The position numbers and the translations under genes are program-made. From CAZDWZ01 sp964509425 (GTDB lineage Bacteria; Bdellovibrionota_C; UBA2361; SZUA-149; CAZDWZ01), in contig CAZDWZ010000001.1 of NCBI GenBank assembly GCA_964509425.1, forward strand, positions 62,001-126,000: a stretch of DNA of 64,000 nt, written 5' to 3'. Shown piece by piece: positions 8,737 through 18,047 of this stretch. The notes under the pieces are model-generated. The model worked only from the letters and a program-made list of their open reading frames with translations, was not told the DNA's origin and made no database searches. Each line of letters begins with the position of its first letter. Positions within the stretch are counted from its first letter, which is position 1.

Positions 8737-10401
8737 TCACTTTTCGAAGAAGGCTTCCAGATCATCCAACATTTTATTAAGACGTCCCGCTTTCGACTTC
8801 TGATCGCTCGGAACGATTGTTTTTCCGTCCGTGAACCTGAAACTCCCGAGCGGTTGATACTCATTCCTCCACTCATCCCAAACAAACACTCCGTGTTTGT
8901 AATCGACGAAGATCTTAACTCGAGTGCGACTCAAAGCCTCGTCGATCATACAACTGCCGGTGAGCGTTCCTTCATTCGTCACGACGAGTTCGGCTGTGAA
9001 ATTGTGTTGGAGTTTGTTTGTCACCGAGGAGCGAGCGCTGTAGGCGAATGCCGCCTGCCGCTCGGTCGCACCTCTGATGTGAGCTTCGAGCATGCGAAGT
9101 TCGTCATACGTCATCTCTCTCGCCAAAAGAGGTGTCCCATCCCAAGTCGTCATTTTTTCGACGTTCACATTAGGTTCCAGATATTTTTTGGTGAGCCGAT
9201 CTGACTTGAGATGGACCCCGGGAATTTTCGCCGTGTAAACCGGCGCAGGCGGAGTTGTCGGCGCTGGTTTCTCGGGCTCAACTTTCGGAGGCGAAGGCGG
9301 GGTGACCTCCTTCGGTTTTTCGTCCTTCAGCTTATCCTTTCCCGAACTTCCCAATTTATCGCCGACCGGCGGATCCGGGAGATTCAAAGACGGCACCTCT
9401 TCCAATTGCGGTTTGGGAACATCGGCGACCTTCGGCGGAATCGGCTTTGCGTCTCTTTCGTCTACCGGTACCTTCGCCAAACTCGGTGGGGTCGGTAATG
9501 GTGCCCGACGCTCGCCGACTTTTGCACTTGCGACAACAGCGTCATCCTTCTCGGGAGGCCGTTTCGACGATCGGATATCTTCCTCCGCAATCACCCCCTT
9601 CGGAACGGGTATGCTGTAGTCGGGTTCGGCCTTCCAGGTGCCAGTTGCCCTCCCTGTCGTAAGACTTTCCCCTTCTTTTGCGCTGGCAACATTCTCCGCG
9701 CCGGCGCCTTCGGACTTCAGCTTCGCATCACCGGTCGGCCGCTTCGATGCAACCTGCGGGGACGGATTGGTGTTTGAAGCGTCGGGGACTCCCTTTGGCT
9801 CTCCAACCAGTTTTGGACGCTCCGGAATTCCTGGATTGAGAAGTTTAGCACCTCGAATATTCAAGCGATGCTGAGTGCCGTCTGCGAGACGAATGACGAC
9901 ATCTTTCTGCTCCAAACAGCCGTTTGCATTATTTGGGCTGCAATCTCTGAAATACACCGAATAGACGGAATTTCCTTCTGCGTCCGGTTTGGAACGCGTG
10001 ACAACGATTTGTCCGTCACTCGCGCTTTTCTGGCCTTCTTGAATACGCACACCGCTGTATGACTCCACGACTGTGCGAGCATGGCCATTGCTGGAGCGCA
10101 AGCTAAAATGGTCACCCGCGTACGCGAAAGATGGGTTGCTCTTTTCGTTTAGCTTAATCTCGAGAACTAACGAGTGATATCCGTCGTTCGTATCAGCGGC
10201 ATTAAGCTGTGCCTTGAGTAAGTTCGTTTCATCGTATTTGTTCGAATACCGAGGCGACGGCTGGACAACACACGGATTGCCGTACACGACAACCGTTGAA
10301 GCGGGGGGTGGAAGACAAGTCGTGTTGCACGGCAGCAAGACGAGAGGACAACTTTGTTGGACTGGCACACACGCGGCGGCTTGATGTCTCCGAAACGGCA
10401 T
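8737..10401 (-). CDS. Pro/Lys-rich protein with conserved-looking C-terminal domain, unknown
   Basis: I chose the ATG at 10401 because AGAGGG lies directly upstream; the frame could extend to a TTG at 10485. The 554-residue product starts with a short Cys/Pro-rich segment (CVPVQQSCPL, CNTTCLPPP). A domain of about 130 residues follows, then a low-complexity Pro/Lys/Glu linker of about 200 residues of the TonB or spacer type. The C-terminal 140 residues form a globular domain with two Trp-rich stretches (TTWDGTP, VWDEWRNEY). No usual signal peptide is visible from this start, so location is uncertain. Function unknown. Confidence 0.65.
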   Translation of the reverse strand: MPFRRHQAAACVPVQQSCPLVLLPCNTTCLPPPASTVVVYGNPCVVQPSPRYSNKYDETNLLKAQLNAADTNDGYHSLVLEIKLNEKSNPSFAYAGDHFSLRSSNGHARTVVESYSGVRIQEGQKSASDGQIVVTRSKPDAEGNSVYSVYFRDCSPNNANGCLEQKDVVIRLADGTQHRLNIRGAKLLNPGIPERPKLVGEPKGVPDASNTNPSPQVASKRPTGDAKLKSEGAGAENVASAKEGESLTTGRATGTWKAEPDYSIPVPKGVIAEEDIRSSKRPPEKDDAVVASAKVGERRAPLPTPPSLAKVPVDERDAKPIPPKVADVPKPQLEEVPSLNLPDPPVGDKLGSSGKDKLKDEKPKEVTPPSPPKVEPEKPAPTTPPAPVYTAKIPGVHLKSDRLTKKYLEPNVNVEKMTTWDGTPLLAREMTYDELRMLEAHIRGATERQAAFAYSARSSVTNKLQHNFTAELVVTNEGTLTGSCMIDEALSRTRVKIFVDYKHGVFVWDEWRNEYQPLGSFRFTDGKTIVPSDQKSKAGRLNKMLDDLEAFFEK

Positions 10402-10558
10402 ATTCCCTCTGTAAGAACAAAAACAAAACCCTACAGATAAAATTATGCGGGATGGGCAAAGGGGGAACGGTGGAGACGCCGTCAATACGAATGCAGACTC
10501 ACGTCTTCTTTCGATCAGGGTTGATGGAATTGGAAGAGACGAACGAAGAACCTCGCGG

Positions 10559-12178
10559 TTAGAGTTCTCCGCCCACGTGCTCGATCGGCTCGTTCAGCCT
10601 TTTCTCCGCGAGGACAGCACCGCGCTTTACTCGAACATCGCCATCTTTTAGGTGATTGCGAATCGTCTCTCTCACTTCGGGAGAATCAGCTGCAAAGACG
10701 GAAATCATCGCTTGGAGCGCCTCGTAACGAAGCGCCGCGTCGCTGTCTTCGGATGCTCTCGTGAGCTCAGCCCGAACGACATCTTTAGAAGCGCCCTTCA
10801 GGGCCTCGAATATTCGACCACGAATTTCAAGCGTGGCATACGGAAGTTCTCTCACCACCGTTTGCACGGACCGCTCACTTTCAGGGTGAACTCTCAACAT
10901 GGCGAGAGCAACCTGAAAGAAAACAGTTTCGTCGTTCTCGTTGTTAAACATCTGCTCCACGAGATCGCGCACGAGAGGGTCGGAATGGTCTACGCTTTCA
11001 AGAAGCTGAAGCGCGTTCAACCGGACGAGCGGGTCTTTATCTCCACAGGCATCCACGATCGCTGGAACCGCCGCGAGCCCGAAGTTTTTCAGTGCAAAGC
11101 CTGCGGCAAATCGAACCTTTGGATCCGGATCTCGCAGTAACTTTCGGAGGTCGTCGAGGAATATCTTGTCGACAAAACCGAGCTCGGCGAGCCGGAGAGC
11201 GGCGACCGCTCGTACTTGGCTGCTCCCCCGTTGAAGCGCGTCGGTGAGAACCCGGACGACTGCCGGATCGGCAGCTTTTGGCGCCACCTTCATCGAACGT
11301 TTCGCTGCCTTCTGGGCAATCTTCTCTGGCACCGCTTCCGACTGTGGAGGAATTGACGGAGGCGGCAGTGGAGGTTGAATGGAGGCCTCCTGAGCACTCC
11401 TTCCGAGAGTAAGCGTCTCCATTACCGTCGCTGTTGATGTACCAGTTTCTACGAGTTGAACCAGATTCGAGACCGCATGCAAGAAGAGAGGAACCGAGCC
11501 GTCACGAATCGCTGGGATAAACGATGTGTACGTCGCGGGTGAGCTATCGCCAATCCTGCGGAGAGAAGTAATTGCTCGGACTTTCATCCTCGGGTCCGAC
11601 TCGAAAGCCGATAACCGAATGGCGTTTAACGTCTCCGGCATTCCCCGGCCGAGAATCCCGGCAACTTCAATCGCGCCGAGCCGTACAACAGACTCTCCGT
11701 CGCTGATAAGCTTCGCTAGCCGAGCGTCGAAATCTTGAGCGAGCTCGAGGTCAAGGGAGTGAACCGCGATCGAAATGCCCACGGTGAGAACGTCGTCACT
11801 CGCCGTGAGTGCCTCAAAAAGCAACCCCGCGGCGTCAACGCCCTTTCCTTTGAATGCCAGGAGAAGCTGCGCGGTCCTCTTTTGATCGCGAATCGCCGCT
11901 TCCCGAATATGCGAAATGGTAACTTCCTGCGGCGCAAACACGACGTCCGATATCTCCGGCTCTCGCAGTTTCGATCGCCGCTGAGTATCGACTTCGGAAA
12001 CCGGAGCAACGGACGACTCCACGGCATCCTGGGCTATTTTCTTGAGCTTATCCGGAGCGGGAGCCGAGAAAGACAAAGAGAGCCGCATCAAAACAACGGC
12101 CGAAAGGAACGCGGCAAGAACGTACGCTTCGTAGCCTTTCTTTCGCGGATCCGGCTCATTTGGGTTCGTGAGGCTCAT
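10559..12178 (-). CDS. Membrane-anchored HEAT-repeat protein
   Basis: The start at 12178 (MSLTNPNEPDPRKKG) is preceded by AGAAGATGTA; an earlier GTG/ATG at 12211 is less likely. After a short cytoplasmic tail there is one membrane segment (YVLAAFLSAVVLMRLSLSF). About 480 residues of HEAT-like helical repeats follow, for example DPKVRFAAGFALKNFG, DPLVRLNALQLLESV and SDAALRYEALQAM. A Pro-rich insert (PPLPPPSIPPQ) breaks the repeat array in the middle. HEAT arrays act as protein-binding scaffolds, and the partner here is unknown. It precedes the Pro/Lys-rich gene on the same strand (about 160 bp away) and may be co-transcribed. Confidence 0.85.
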   Translation of the reverse strand: MSLTNPNEPDPRKKGYEAYVLAAFLSAVVLMRLSLSFSAPAPDKLKKIAQDAVESSVAPVSEVDTQRRSKLREPEISDVVFAPQEVTISHIREAAIRDQKRTAQLLLAFKGKGVDAAGLLFEALTASDDVLTVGISIAVHSLDLELAQDFDARLAKLISDGESVVRLGAIEVAGILGRGMPETLNAIRLSAFESDPRMKVRAITSLRRIGDSSPATYTSFIPAIRDGSVPLFLHAVSNLVQLVETGTSTATVMETLTLGRSAQEASIQPPLPPPSIPPQSEAVPEKIAQKAAKRSMKVAPKAADPAVVRVLTDALQRGSSQVRAVAALRLAELGFVDKIFLDDLRKLLRDPDPKVRFAAGFALKNFGLAAVPAIVDACGDKDPLVRLNALQLLESVDHSDPLVRDLVEQMFNNENDETVFFQVALAMLRVHPESERSVQTVVRELPYATLEIRGRIFEALKGASKDVVRAELTRASEDSDAALRYEALQAMISVFAADSPEVRETIRNHLKDGDVRVKRGAVLAEKRLNEPIEHVGGEL

Positions 12179-12450
12179 TACATCTTCTGGTGTGCCATCA
12201 AACTGACACACACATCCCCTATCCTTCAGTCGAGCACTTCCGGAGGCGCGCTTCAGCTCATAAAGATTTGGGGCGCAGAAAGATGTCTAGGGGATTCTCC
12301 TAATTTCATGGGGCTACCGCTAACTGTGTGACGGGAGTTTCGACCGGATTGTCATTGACGGAAATGCGTCTTCATAGAGACTGAGCCTTTGACGATAGAT
12401 ATGAAACGGGATCGCAGATCCAAAAACTCAATCGAAAAAAGTTTGTAGCA

Positions 12451-12783
12451 ATGAGAATGTGTCATTTGATATCGTCTCTCAGTGTATTTCTTGCGATGAC
12501 AGGATGTGCATCGCAGAAAGCCGAGTCGACCGCGGCCGGTCCAACGCCCGCCGTCAAGTTCGAGTCCAAAGAATCTTCCGAACGGAAACCAGCCAATACC
12601 GTGAAGGCAAAAAAAGCCGGCATGAAAAAATCGCCTCAAACGGTTGGCAAAACACCAGTCTCCAGAAAGCCGGAGCTCGAGGCGGCAGCTCCTCCAATCA
12701 CACCCGCCAAAGAATCAAATCTGAATGACGAAATACTTCGAGAGCGGCTCATCGATTCGATGCTTTCGCCGCCGGCCCCCTGA
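12451..12783 (+). CDS. Small Lys/Pro-rich lipoprotein
   Basis: A 110-residue product with a lipoprotein signal (ISSLSVFLAMTGC) and the lipobox Cys near residue 19. The rest is low-complexity (Lys, Pro, Ala, Ser), with a short helical end (LNDEILRERLIDSML). No ribosome site is obvious. It is probably an outer-membrane or periplasmic spacer-type lipoprotein. It has no recognised homologue. Confidence 0.6.
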   Translation: MRMCHLISSLSVFLAMTGCASQKAESTAAGPTPAVKFESKESSERKPANTVKAKKAGMKKSPQTVGKTPVSRKPELEAAAPPITPAKESNLNDEILRERLIDSMLSPPAP

Positions 12784-13056
12784 AACCCGTTGCCAGGTCC
12801 CGAGAAGCTCAAGATTTCCCGGGCAACCTTTCACCGAATCAACTTAAAAGCTAGCATTTCGTCATAAGATTCCTCCCAGTTACCGAAGAGCTTGCCCCTC
12901 GAAAATTCTGAAAATTGAATAACTCTAGTAGATCTCTGGTTCTCTCCAGTTCACTCCGAGCTGCCCTGACGCCTCGGAAATATGGGAAATGCCGGCCGCA
13001 TAGATTTTACTGCAAAGGTTTTTTGCTCCCGCAATCCCCTCGCGGATCCGAGCTTC

Positions 13057-13094
13057 GGCGGAAGCCTTGTTGAAGAATCAACAAGGCTTCCGCC
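13057..13094. repeat. Perfect 17-bp inverted repeat before GC-rich orphan gene 2
   Basis: Arms 13057-13073 and 13078-13094 are exact complements around an AGAA loop (core AAGCCTTGTTGA). It lies 28 bases before the ATG at 13123. No U-tract follows, so a simple terminator is unlikely. Confidence 0.85.
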
Positions 13095-13122
13095 CACAGA
13101 CCTAACGCGAAAGGGAAGAAGA

Positions 13123-14031
13123 ATGAACGGCAAGCGACTGCAGGCCTTCGGCGAGATCGACGGGTTCGACGCCGTGCGCTCGGTGATCGGCGCGGCTCGG
13201 TGGCTCGCCGGGCACCCGCAGTGGGCCGACGAACTCGAGCAGCGGCTCCCCGAACACCCGACGGCGGTCTCGCTCGCGCGCGCGCTGCAACTGACGAGGG
13301 CGTCGGACAGCGTCACCAGCGGGTACGAGCCGACGCTCCGGACCCAGGGGCGCGCCTACGACTTCGAGTGGAGCGCGTACGGGGTGAGGACGATCGCCCG
13401 CTGCGACGGCACCAACTGGTCGCTCCTCGTGGAAGGCACGGGGGGGGACGACCAGATGGAGGTCGGCCTCACGGGCGCGTGCTGCAACCGCGTCTGGAGC
13501 TGGGTGTCAGACGTCCGGGACGAACCGGAATCCCACATCCGGTCGGCGATCGAGCGCGCCCCGACGATCGACATCCCGATGCTCTGGCCGCGGTCCTCGT
13601 GGAGCGTCGAGACGCGCACGGGGGACTCGCAGCCGCTCCGCACCGTCCTCATCGGGATCGCCCAGGCCTTGAGCCGCCACGACGCCAAGCACTTCCAGCG
13701 CGTCGTGTCCGAGCTCGAGCGTCTGGGTGAGCACCCCGACGTGGCCGACATCCTGAGCGTCTTGATCGACTGCGAGGCGCACGCGCCCTCGCAATTCCCG
13801 CTCAGCCTGTACTTGTCCGGGGAGTTCGCGGCGCTCCGGTGGGACTGGTTGAGCGGCGAGCTCTTCCTGGAACTCCGGCGAAACGTTCGCGATTGGGTGG
13901 CCACGTGGCACCTGTTCTTCGACGGTACGGACGAGCGGGTCAAGACTGCGAGGGCCGACTGCGTGCTGAGCGACTGGCAGGAGCGCAGGCGACCGACGGG
14001 TGGCGGCGACGAGATTGTGGATCTCTGTTGA
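13123..14031 (+). CDS. GC-rich orphan gene 2, unknown function
   Basis: ATG at 13123 follows GGGAAGAAGA. The 302-residue product has no signal peptide or recognised domain. It is Trp-rich and acidic, with a beta-like N-terminal half (YDFEWSAYGVRTIARCDG) and a helical C-terminal half. Base use is strikingly unlike the neighbours: in the line 13201-13260 I counted 45 of 60 G+C. It is bounded upstream by a perfect inverted repeat and downstream by three hairpins. I read it as recently acquired. No function can be proposed. Confidence 0.75.
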   Translation: MNGKRLQAFGEIDGFDAVRSVIGAARWLAGHPQWADELEQRLPEHPTAVSLARALQLTRASDSVTSGYEPTLRTQGRAYDFEWSAYGVRTIARCDGTNWSLLVEGTGGDDQMEVGLTGACCNRVWSWVSDVRDEPESHIRSAIERAPTIDIPMLWPRSSWSVETRTGDSQPLRTVLIGIAQALSRHDAKHFQRVVSELERLGEHPDVADILSVLIDCEAHAPSQFPLSLYLSGEFAALRWDWLSGELFLELRRNVRDWVATWHLFFDGTDERVKTARADCVLSDWQERRRPTGGGDEIVDLC

Positions 14032-14050
14032 CCGACCCCCGAATCGACAA

Positions 14051-14152
14051 GGGAAGACGCCGCCGGCATCTTCCCAAACCTATTTCCTCTCGCCTCCAGC
14101 GAGAGCCCGCTCACGCTCACGTGCGGCTTTAAACCGCACCGAGACGAGCGTG
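14051..14152. repeat. Cluster of three hairpins after GC-rich orphan gene 2
   Basis: Hairpin one (14051-14075) pairs GGGAAGA with TCTTCCC and GCC with GGC. Hairpin two (14087-14105) pairs CTCTCGC with GCGAGAG. Hairpin three (14112-14152) pairs CACGCTC with GAGCGTG, with an inner GTGCGG/CCGCAC stem. The first could terminate the orphan gene. Confidence 0.6.
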
Positions 14153-14302
14153 GGAGCGATAAATCCGAAAGCGGAACCACAACTTTGGTCTTTGTATCAC
14201 CAATATTTTAATAGACTTAGGTCTTCACCAGCCCGAATTCTCGACAGCGGCGCGGGTTGGTGAAGGGCCCCGCACAGAGGTTTTCTCTTCGGACTTGCTA
14301 TC

Positions 14303-14342
14303 CGGTAGCTCGTCCCGTCAACCGGACGGAGACGCGCTACCG
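14303..14342. repeat. Hairpin upstream of GC-rich orphan gene 3
   Basis: CGGTAGC/GCTACCG, CGTC/GACG and CCGT/ACGG stack into about 15 bp with one mismatch and one bulge. It ends 23 bases before the ATG at 14365. Confidence 0.6.
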
Positions 14343-14364
14343 AATACGAACCCCGGAGAATCCA

Positions 14365-15123
14365 ATGTCTACGAACCCTTGGCCAGCACATTGCGCCGAA
14401 GTTCTCGGCCGCATCCAAAAGAAATCCGCGTGGTCCGCAGGCCGCGCAGCGCGAGTCTTCGCGCACATCCACTCGACATCGAACGTCCGGTGTATCCTGC
14501 ACGCACCCGTCCTGACTCGCGTGGATCTCGGCTACTACGGCGACGTGGCGGAAATCCTGCTCATCGGGCCGGGAAATGAGGAACCGCGCCACAAGCTCAT
14601 TCCCGACGATGCCCGCGATATGATGTTCGGACGCGTCACGGAAAATGAGTTGCGCGAGATCGACTGCCAGCACCCGAACGCCGGCCTGTGGGATTGGGTA
14701 ACTGGGAAGCTGGCTGAACCCGGCCCGCAACCGAGCGATGTCGCCGACTCCCCGATTCCCGAATCGGAGGAGCGGGAGCTCGTCAGCTTCCTCCGGGAGG
14801 CCATCGAGCCGGCAGAGCGCGAGCGCATCCGGCTAGAACGGACCCAGCTTTACCCGCAGTTGCGTCAGTTGATCGTCGATCGGGGAGTCGTCCTCCACCG
14901 CTTCGATCCCACCGGCACGACAGTGAACCGCTCCATCCACGCCCACGGGTTCGGACTCAACTCGGACCTCGATGTTCTCGTGACCTGTCAGCCCCCCATG
15001 CTGTTCGGGAAACCGGGAGACTCGAGGATCACCGGGGTGGTGTTGGACATCGTCCGCTCATTGTTCGTGGAGCAGCACGGAGTGCTCCCGAACTTCCTCC
15101 ACCGCGGCGTGGGAGAAACGTGA
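14365..15123 (+). CDS. GC-rich orphan gene 3, possible nucleotidyltransferase-like
   Basis: ATG at 14365 follows CCGGAGAATCC. The 252-residue product is soluble and of unknown family. Near residue 200 the string HGFGLNSDLDVLV resembles the G-x-SDxD metal-binding signature of nucleotidyltransferases. The usual preceding GS motif and the rest of the fold are not evident, so this is only a hint. G+C is higher than in neighbouring genes. It follows orphan gene 2 on the same strand, with hairpins between and after the two. Confidence 0.65.
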   Translation: MSTNPWPAHCAEVLGRIQKKSAWSAGRAARVFAHIHSTSNVRCILHAPVLTRVDLGYYGDVAEILLIGPGNEEPRHKLIPDDARDMMFGRVTENELREIDCQHPNAGLWDWVTGKLAEPGPQPSDVADSPIPESEERELVSFLREAIEPAERERIRLERTQLYPQLRQLIVDRGVVLHRFDPTGTTVNRSIHAHGFGLNSDLDVLVTCQPPMLFGKPGDSRITGVVLDIVRSLFVEQHGVLPNFLHRGVGET

Positions 15124-15262
15124 GCTGGTCGTGTCCGTTTGAAGGAGAGCGTTGCGGGCGCCCTTCTTCATACGATTCATTCTTCTTGTTCACTTTGGTA
15201 TCACGCCTGCAAAAACGAGTGATCGTTACTGTCCTCCCCGGTGGTTCGATGATCCAAGTGCA

Positions 15263-15289
15263 CGGAGGCGGCTCGCCATAACCTCCGTC
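15263..15289. repeat. Hairpin downstream of GC-rich orphan gene 3
   Basis: ACGGAGG (15263-15269) pairs with CCTCCGT (15283-15289), with an inner GGCG/CGCC pairing. It lies about 140 bases after the stop at 15123. Confidence 0.5.
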
Positions 15290-15355
15290 TGCGATCTTCC
15301 ATGATCGCTCGATTGAGTGAACGTCGTGGACCTTGGCGCTGATGGAGCAAAACCC

Positions 15356-15568
15356 CTAGTCGAGCAGGGTCCCGAGTTTCTTCAGATCAGCGCTCAGCGA
15401 ATCCTGATGAGTGTTGAACTCCCTCGCGATCCCGTCACGAAACTCTAGCGAGCAACTTCCGTTCGGCCGGAGCGCGAACGAGGCGTGTTCGAGAAGGAAG
15501 CGGCTCAGTCCTGAGTGTTACGCCGAAGCATCTTCAGTGAGACGCAGAAAGGGCGGGGTGTCTTCCAT
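15356..15568 (-). pseudogene. Decayed copy of the 19988-20344 gene
   Basis: Reading the minus strand from 15568 gives a start (MEDTPPFLRLTEDASA), then an in-frame TAA. The same frame then continues to a stop at 15356. The part after the TAA contains RPNGSCSLEFRDGIAREF and THQDSLSADLKKL. These align with RPDGASHREVRDGMAREF and TQDAFQAEIKKV of the intact GC-rich gene at 19988. Most of the N-terminal half of the intact protein is missing. This is direct evidence for a multicopy gene family with decay. Confidence 0.75.
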
Positions 15569-15629
15569 GACAACCTCACCCCCGCGGGCAATTTCGTTCC
15601 GAAGCCGCGGACCGGCGGGGAAGAACCAC

Positions 15630-16586
15630 TCAGCGCCGCTTCTCTACCGAGAGGAGCCAAGCGCCCTTCGGCATCCGCGATTGCAGGAGCTCGGTAAGGA
15701 GCGGCGTGCTCTTCAACGCCTCGGGCATCCCTACCCGCGAGACATGTCCCCTTCCGATGATGACGACGATGAGATTCGACGTATCTTCTTGGAGGTCGGC
15801 TACGAGCGTTTCTGCCATGCCGAGGTCACGCTGCTGTCGCGGTCCCTTGATGAGATGCTTCGCGGCAGCGATGAAAAGCTCTTCACCGTAGGGAATGTCG
15901 GCCCGTGTAAACGAGAGCCTCTTCCGCATGGCCTCGGGAACCTCGGGCAGTTCGTAGCGCTCCCGCAGGTAGGTCACGTTTCCAACAAAACGCTCGGTAT
16001 CGCCAATGTACTCGAGGCCGCTTTCGGCCGCCGTTTTCATCGCGTTCGCCTGCTTGACGGTCTGGAGCAGTAGACCACTGTCGATGAACGCTCTCGGACG
16101 CGCACGTTCGAGGCCACGCGCCTTCCACCGGCCGTTGAACAACGAATCATAGCGTCCCGAGCCGCTCGGCTGGATCAGTTGCTCGGCCGGTTTCTTCAGC
16201 ACCGCCGCGAGTGGTCGCATTGCCTCCACCCACGCCGCGTCATCCGGTGACGCAATGTAATTCTCGACTTCAAGCACATCCACCGGCGTCGTGCGGTTCA
16301 CTTCATCGAGCAGCAGGAGAATGCGATCGCGTTCGGCTTCGATGTGGTTCTCCGGGAGAACTGCGATCACCTTTCCGGCCTCATCACCACGTTGATGGAC
16401 CTCTGTGATGAAGTTTTTGGTCAGCGCGAGCGCGGCCGGCAGCTTTCCCGCCGCGGCATCCGGGACGACCATGTGATTCGGATTGGCGGGCGGAGCCGCC
16501 GGCGGAACTTGACGAACCGCGAGACAGACGACGCCCACGACCGCGAGCAGAGCCGCGGCGAGAGCAACGACGTGTCGGACCTTCAT
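15630..16586 (-). CDS. GC-rich gene with membrane anchor, distant TraB/EreA-like hint
   Basis: ATG at 16586 follows AAGGTGATCTCAA. The 318-residue product has an N-terminal signal or anchor (VVALAAALLAVVGVVCLAV) and an Ala/Pro-rich stretch, then a soluble helical domain. VIAVLPENHIEAERDRIL early and VVIIGRGHVSRVG late are reminiscent of TraB/ChaN/EreA-type folds, which carry E/H motifs at similar places. This is a weak resemblance, not an assignment. It is GC-rich compared with the flanking genes. It lies just after (on its own strand, upstream of) the decayed copy at 15356. Confidence 0.65.
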   Translation of the reverse strand: MKVRHVVALAAALLAVVGVVCLAVRQVPPAAPPANPNHMVVPDAAAGKLPAALALTKNFITEVHQRGDEAGKVIAVLPENHIEAERDRILLLLDEVNRTTPVDVLEVENYIASPDDAAWVEAMRPLAAVLKKPAEQLIQPSGSGRYDSLFNGRWKARGLERARPRAFIDSGLLLQTVKQANAMKTAAESGLEYIGDTERFVGNVTYLRERYELPEVPEAMRKRLSFTRADIPYGEELFIAAAKHLIKGPRQQRDLGMAETLVADLQEDTSNLIVVIIGRGHVSRVGMPEALKSTPLLTELLQSRMPKGAWLLSVEKRR

Positions 16587-16893
16587 TTGAGATCACCTTC
16601 TGTAGAACTCTGGAATTCACCCCGATACGAAGAAAAAAAGAGCAAGATGGGCGGACGATAAGTCGCGAAACGTTCACTGAGACTCTACAACATCGGCATT
16701 TCAATACAGCGACGCCGGCGGCAATTGAACCTCGAATGCCTCAATCAACTTGAAAGTTCAGAAACTGATGAGAAGCTTTACAAATTATCAGCAACTGCAC
16801 CGCGACATTAAAATCAAAATTCCGATTGAGATCAACTTGAGCACACCACAAAAAATATTCTGTCGTCCTCTCCCCGTCTCGACGAACTCCGGG
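16587..16893. other. Divergent intergenic region
   Basis: About 300 bp between divergent genes. The short plus-strand frame from 16750 lacks a ribosome site and coding character. No other feature is seen before the promoter region at 16894. Confidence 0.4.
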
Positions 16894-16923
16894 TATAGTT
16901 CGCCGCACAAAGTTATTTTGTGC
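16894..16923 (+). promoter_or_regulatory. -10 box and 5' hairpin before the DHS-like gene
   Basis: TATAGT (16894-16899) fits a -10 box. GCACAAA and TTTGTGC (16905-16923) form a perfect 7-bp inverted repeat at the expected transcript start, 11 bases before the AGGAGGA ribosome site. The -35 match is poor. Confidence 0.4.
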
Positions 16924-16943
16924 AAATACAGTGAGGAGGAAGC

Positions 16944-18041
16944 GTGAAAGAACTGACTTCGGAATTACAAAGCCTTATTCTCGACGAGCCGAGCTACACG
17001 ACTTTCGATCCGCTGGAAGGGGGAAAGCAGCTTTCGCTCAAGGGCAGCAAGGAGCCAATTTCCGACTTCTGCGCGTTTAGCTTGAAGCACTGCAACGCTG
17101 GCTCCGCGGTAGCGGCAGCCTACCTTCTCCGTGAGCACGTAAAGAGCGGGGGAAAGATCTTCATAACACTCTCAGGCGCGATGAGCTCCTTTCAGGTCGG
17201 GAAACTCCTCGCCGAGCTGATTCGCCGCGACAAAGTTCACGCCGTGTCGGCGACTGCCGCGAACTTCGAAGAGTCTTTCTACCGCTACGTGGCGCATTCA
17301 CACTACAAATACATTCCGCGCTACACAGAGCTCACTCCCCTCCAGGAGCAAGAGCTTCGCGACGCCGGTTATCGCCGAATCACGGATACTTTTTTACCGG
17401 AAGAAGAGAGCGTGCGGATCATGGAACCGCACCTCGTGAAAATGTGGAAACAAGCCATGCAAGAAGGAACAAGTGCCCTCCCCCATGAATATTTCTTCCG
17501 GATGTTCAGTGAAGGACACCTTAAACCTGACCCGGCAGGCGATCCCAAAACCTGCTGGACCTATGCGGCGTGGCAAAAAGGCGTTCAGGTGGTCGTTCCC
17601 GGATGGGAAGACAGCACGATGGGAAATATCTTCTCTTCCTATTCCTACTCCGGACGACTGAAACCCAGGGACCAAGAGGTCATCGACGCATCCGTCGTAA
17701 AGAGTGGCGTCCATTACATGCACTCACTATACGAGTGGTATGAAGAAAACTCTGAAGCGCCGGGAATCGGATTCCTTCAACTCGGCGGCGGCATCGCCGG
17801 CGACTTTCCGATTTGCGTTGTGCCATCGCTGAAGCATGATATCGGCTTAAAGAACGTAAGAGACTGGGCAAACTTTACGGAAATTGGCTCTTCTCCGATG
17901 TCCTATGGCTCTTACAGCGGCGCCGGTGGAAAGGAGAAGATCACCTGGGATAAACTCAGCGTTGATAGTCCCTACACGATCATCCAAAGCGACGCGACGA
18001 TCGTCTTCCCGCTCATCGCTGCGATTCTTCTGGAATTATAA
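16944..18041 (+). CDS. Deoxyhypusine-synthase-like protein
   Basis: The start is GTG at 16944 behind an ideal AGGAGGA. The 365-residue cytoplasmic protein belongs to the deoxyhypusine synthase family, which transfers the aminobutyl group of spermidine. Family regions seen are HCNAGSAVAAAYLLREHV, FITLSGAMSS, the EES-containing helix and GGGIAGDFPI. In eukaryotic and archaeal enzymes the matching glycine loop carries the catalytic Lys (GGGxxKHH). Here that place is GDFP, with no Lys. Bacteria lack eIF5A, and relatives have been linked to polyamine synthesis. A homospermidine-type or non-canonical reaction is therefore an inference. Confidence 0.85.
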   Translation: MKELTSELQSLILDEPSYTTFDPLEGGKQLSLKGSKEPISDFCAFSLKHCNAGSAVAAAYLLREHVKSGGKIFITLSGAMSSFQVGKLLAELIRRDKVHAVSATAANFEESFYRYVAHSHYKYIPRYTELTPLQEQELRDAGYRRITDTFLPEEESVRIMEPHLVKMWKQAMQEGTSALPHEYFFRMFSEGHLKPDPAGDPKTCWTYAAWQKGVQVVVPGWEDSTMGNIFSSYSYSGRLKPRDQEVIDASVVKSGVHYMHSLYEWYEENSEAPGIGFLQLGGGIAGDFPICVVPSLKHDIGLKNVRDWANFTEIGSSPMSYGSYSGAGGKEKITWDKLSVDSPYTIIQSDATIVFPLIAAILLEL

Positions 18042-18047
18042 AAGATT

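Noticed and set aside
13057..15289. Integron-type attC sites around the GC-rich genes
   Set aside because: I looked for the GTTRRRY/RYYYAAC ends and found no matching pair at the hairpins. Genes lie on both strands and are separated by host genes.
16750..16947. 65-codon plus-strand open frame upstream of the DHS-like gene
   Set aside because: No ribosome site, and it overlaps the promoter and hairpin of the next gene.
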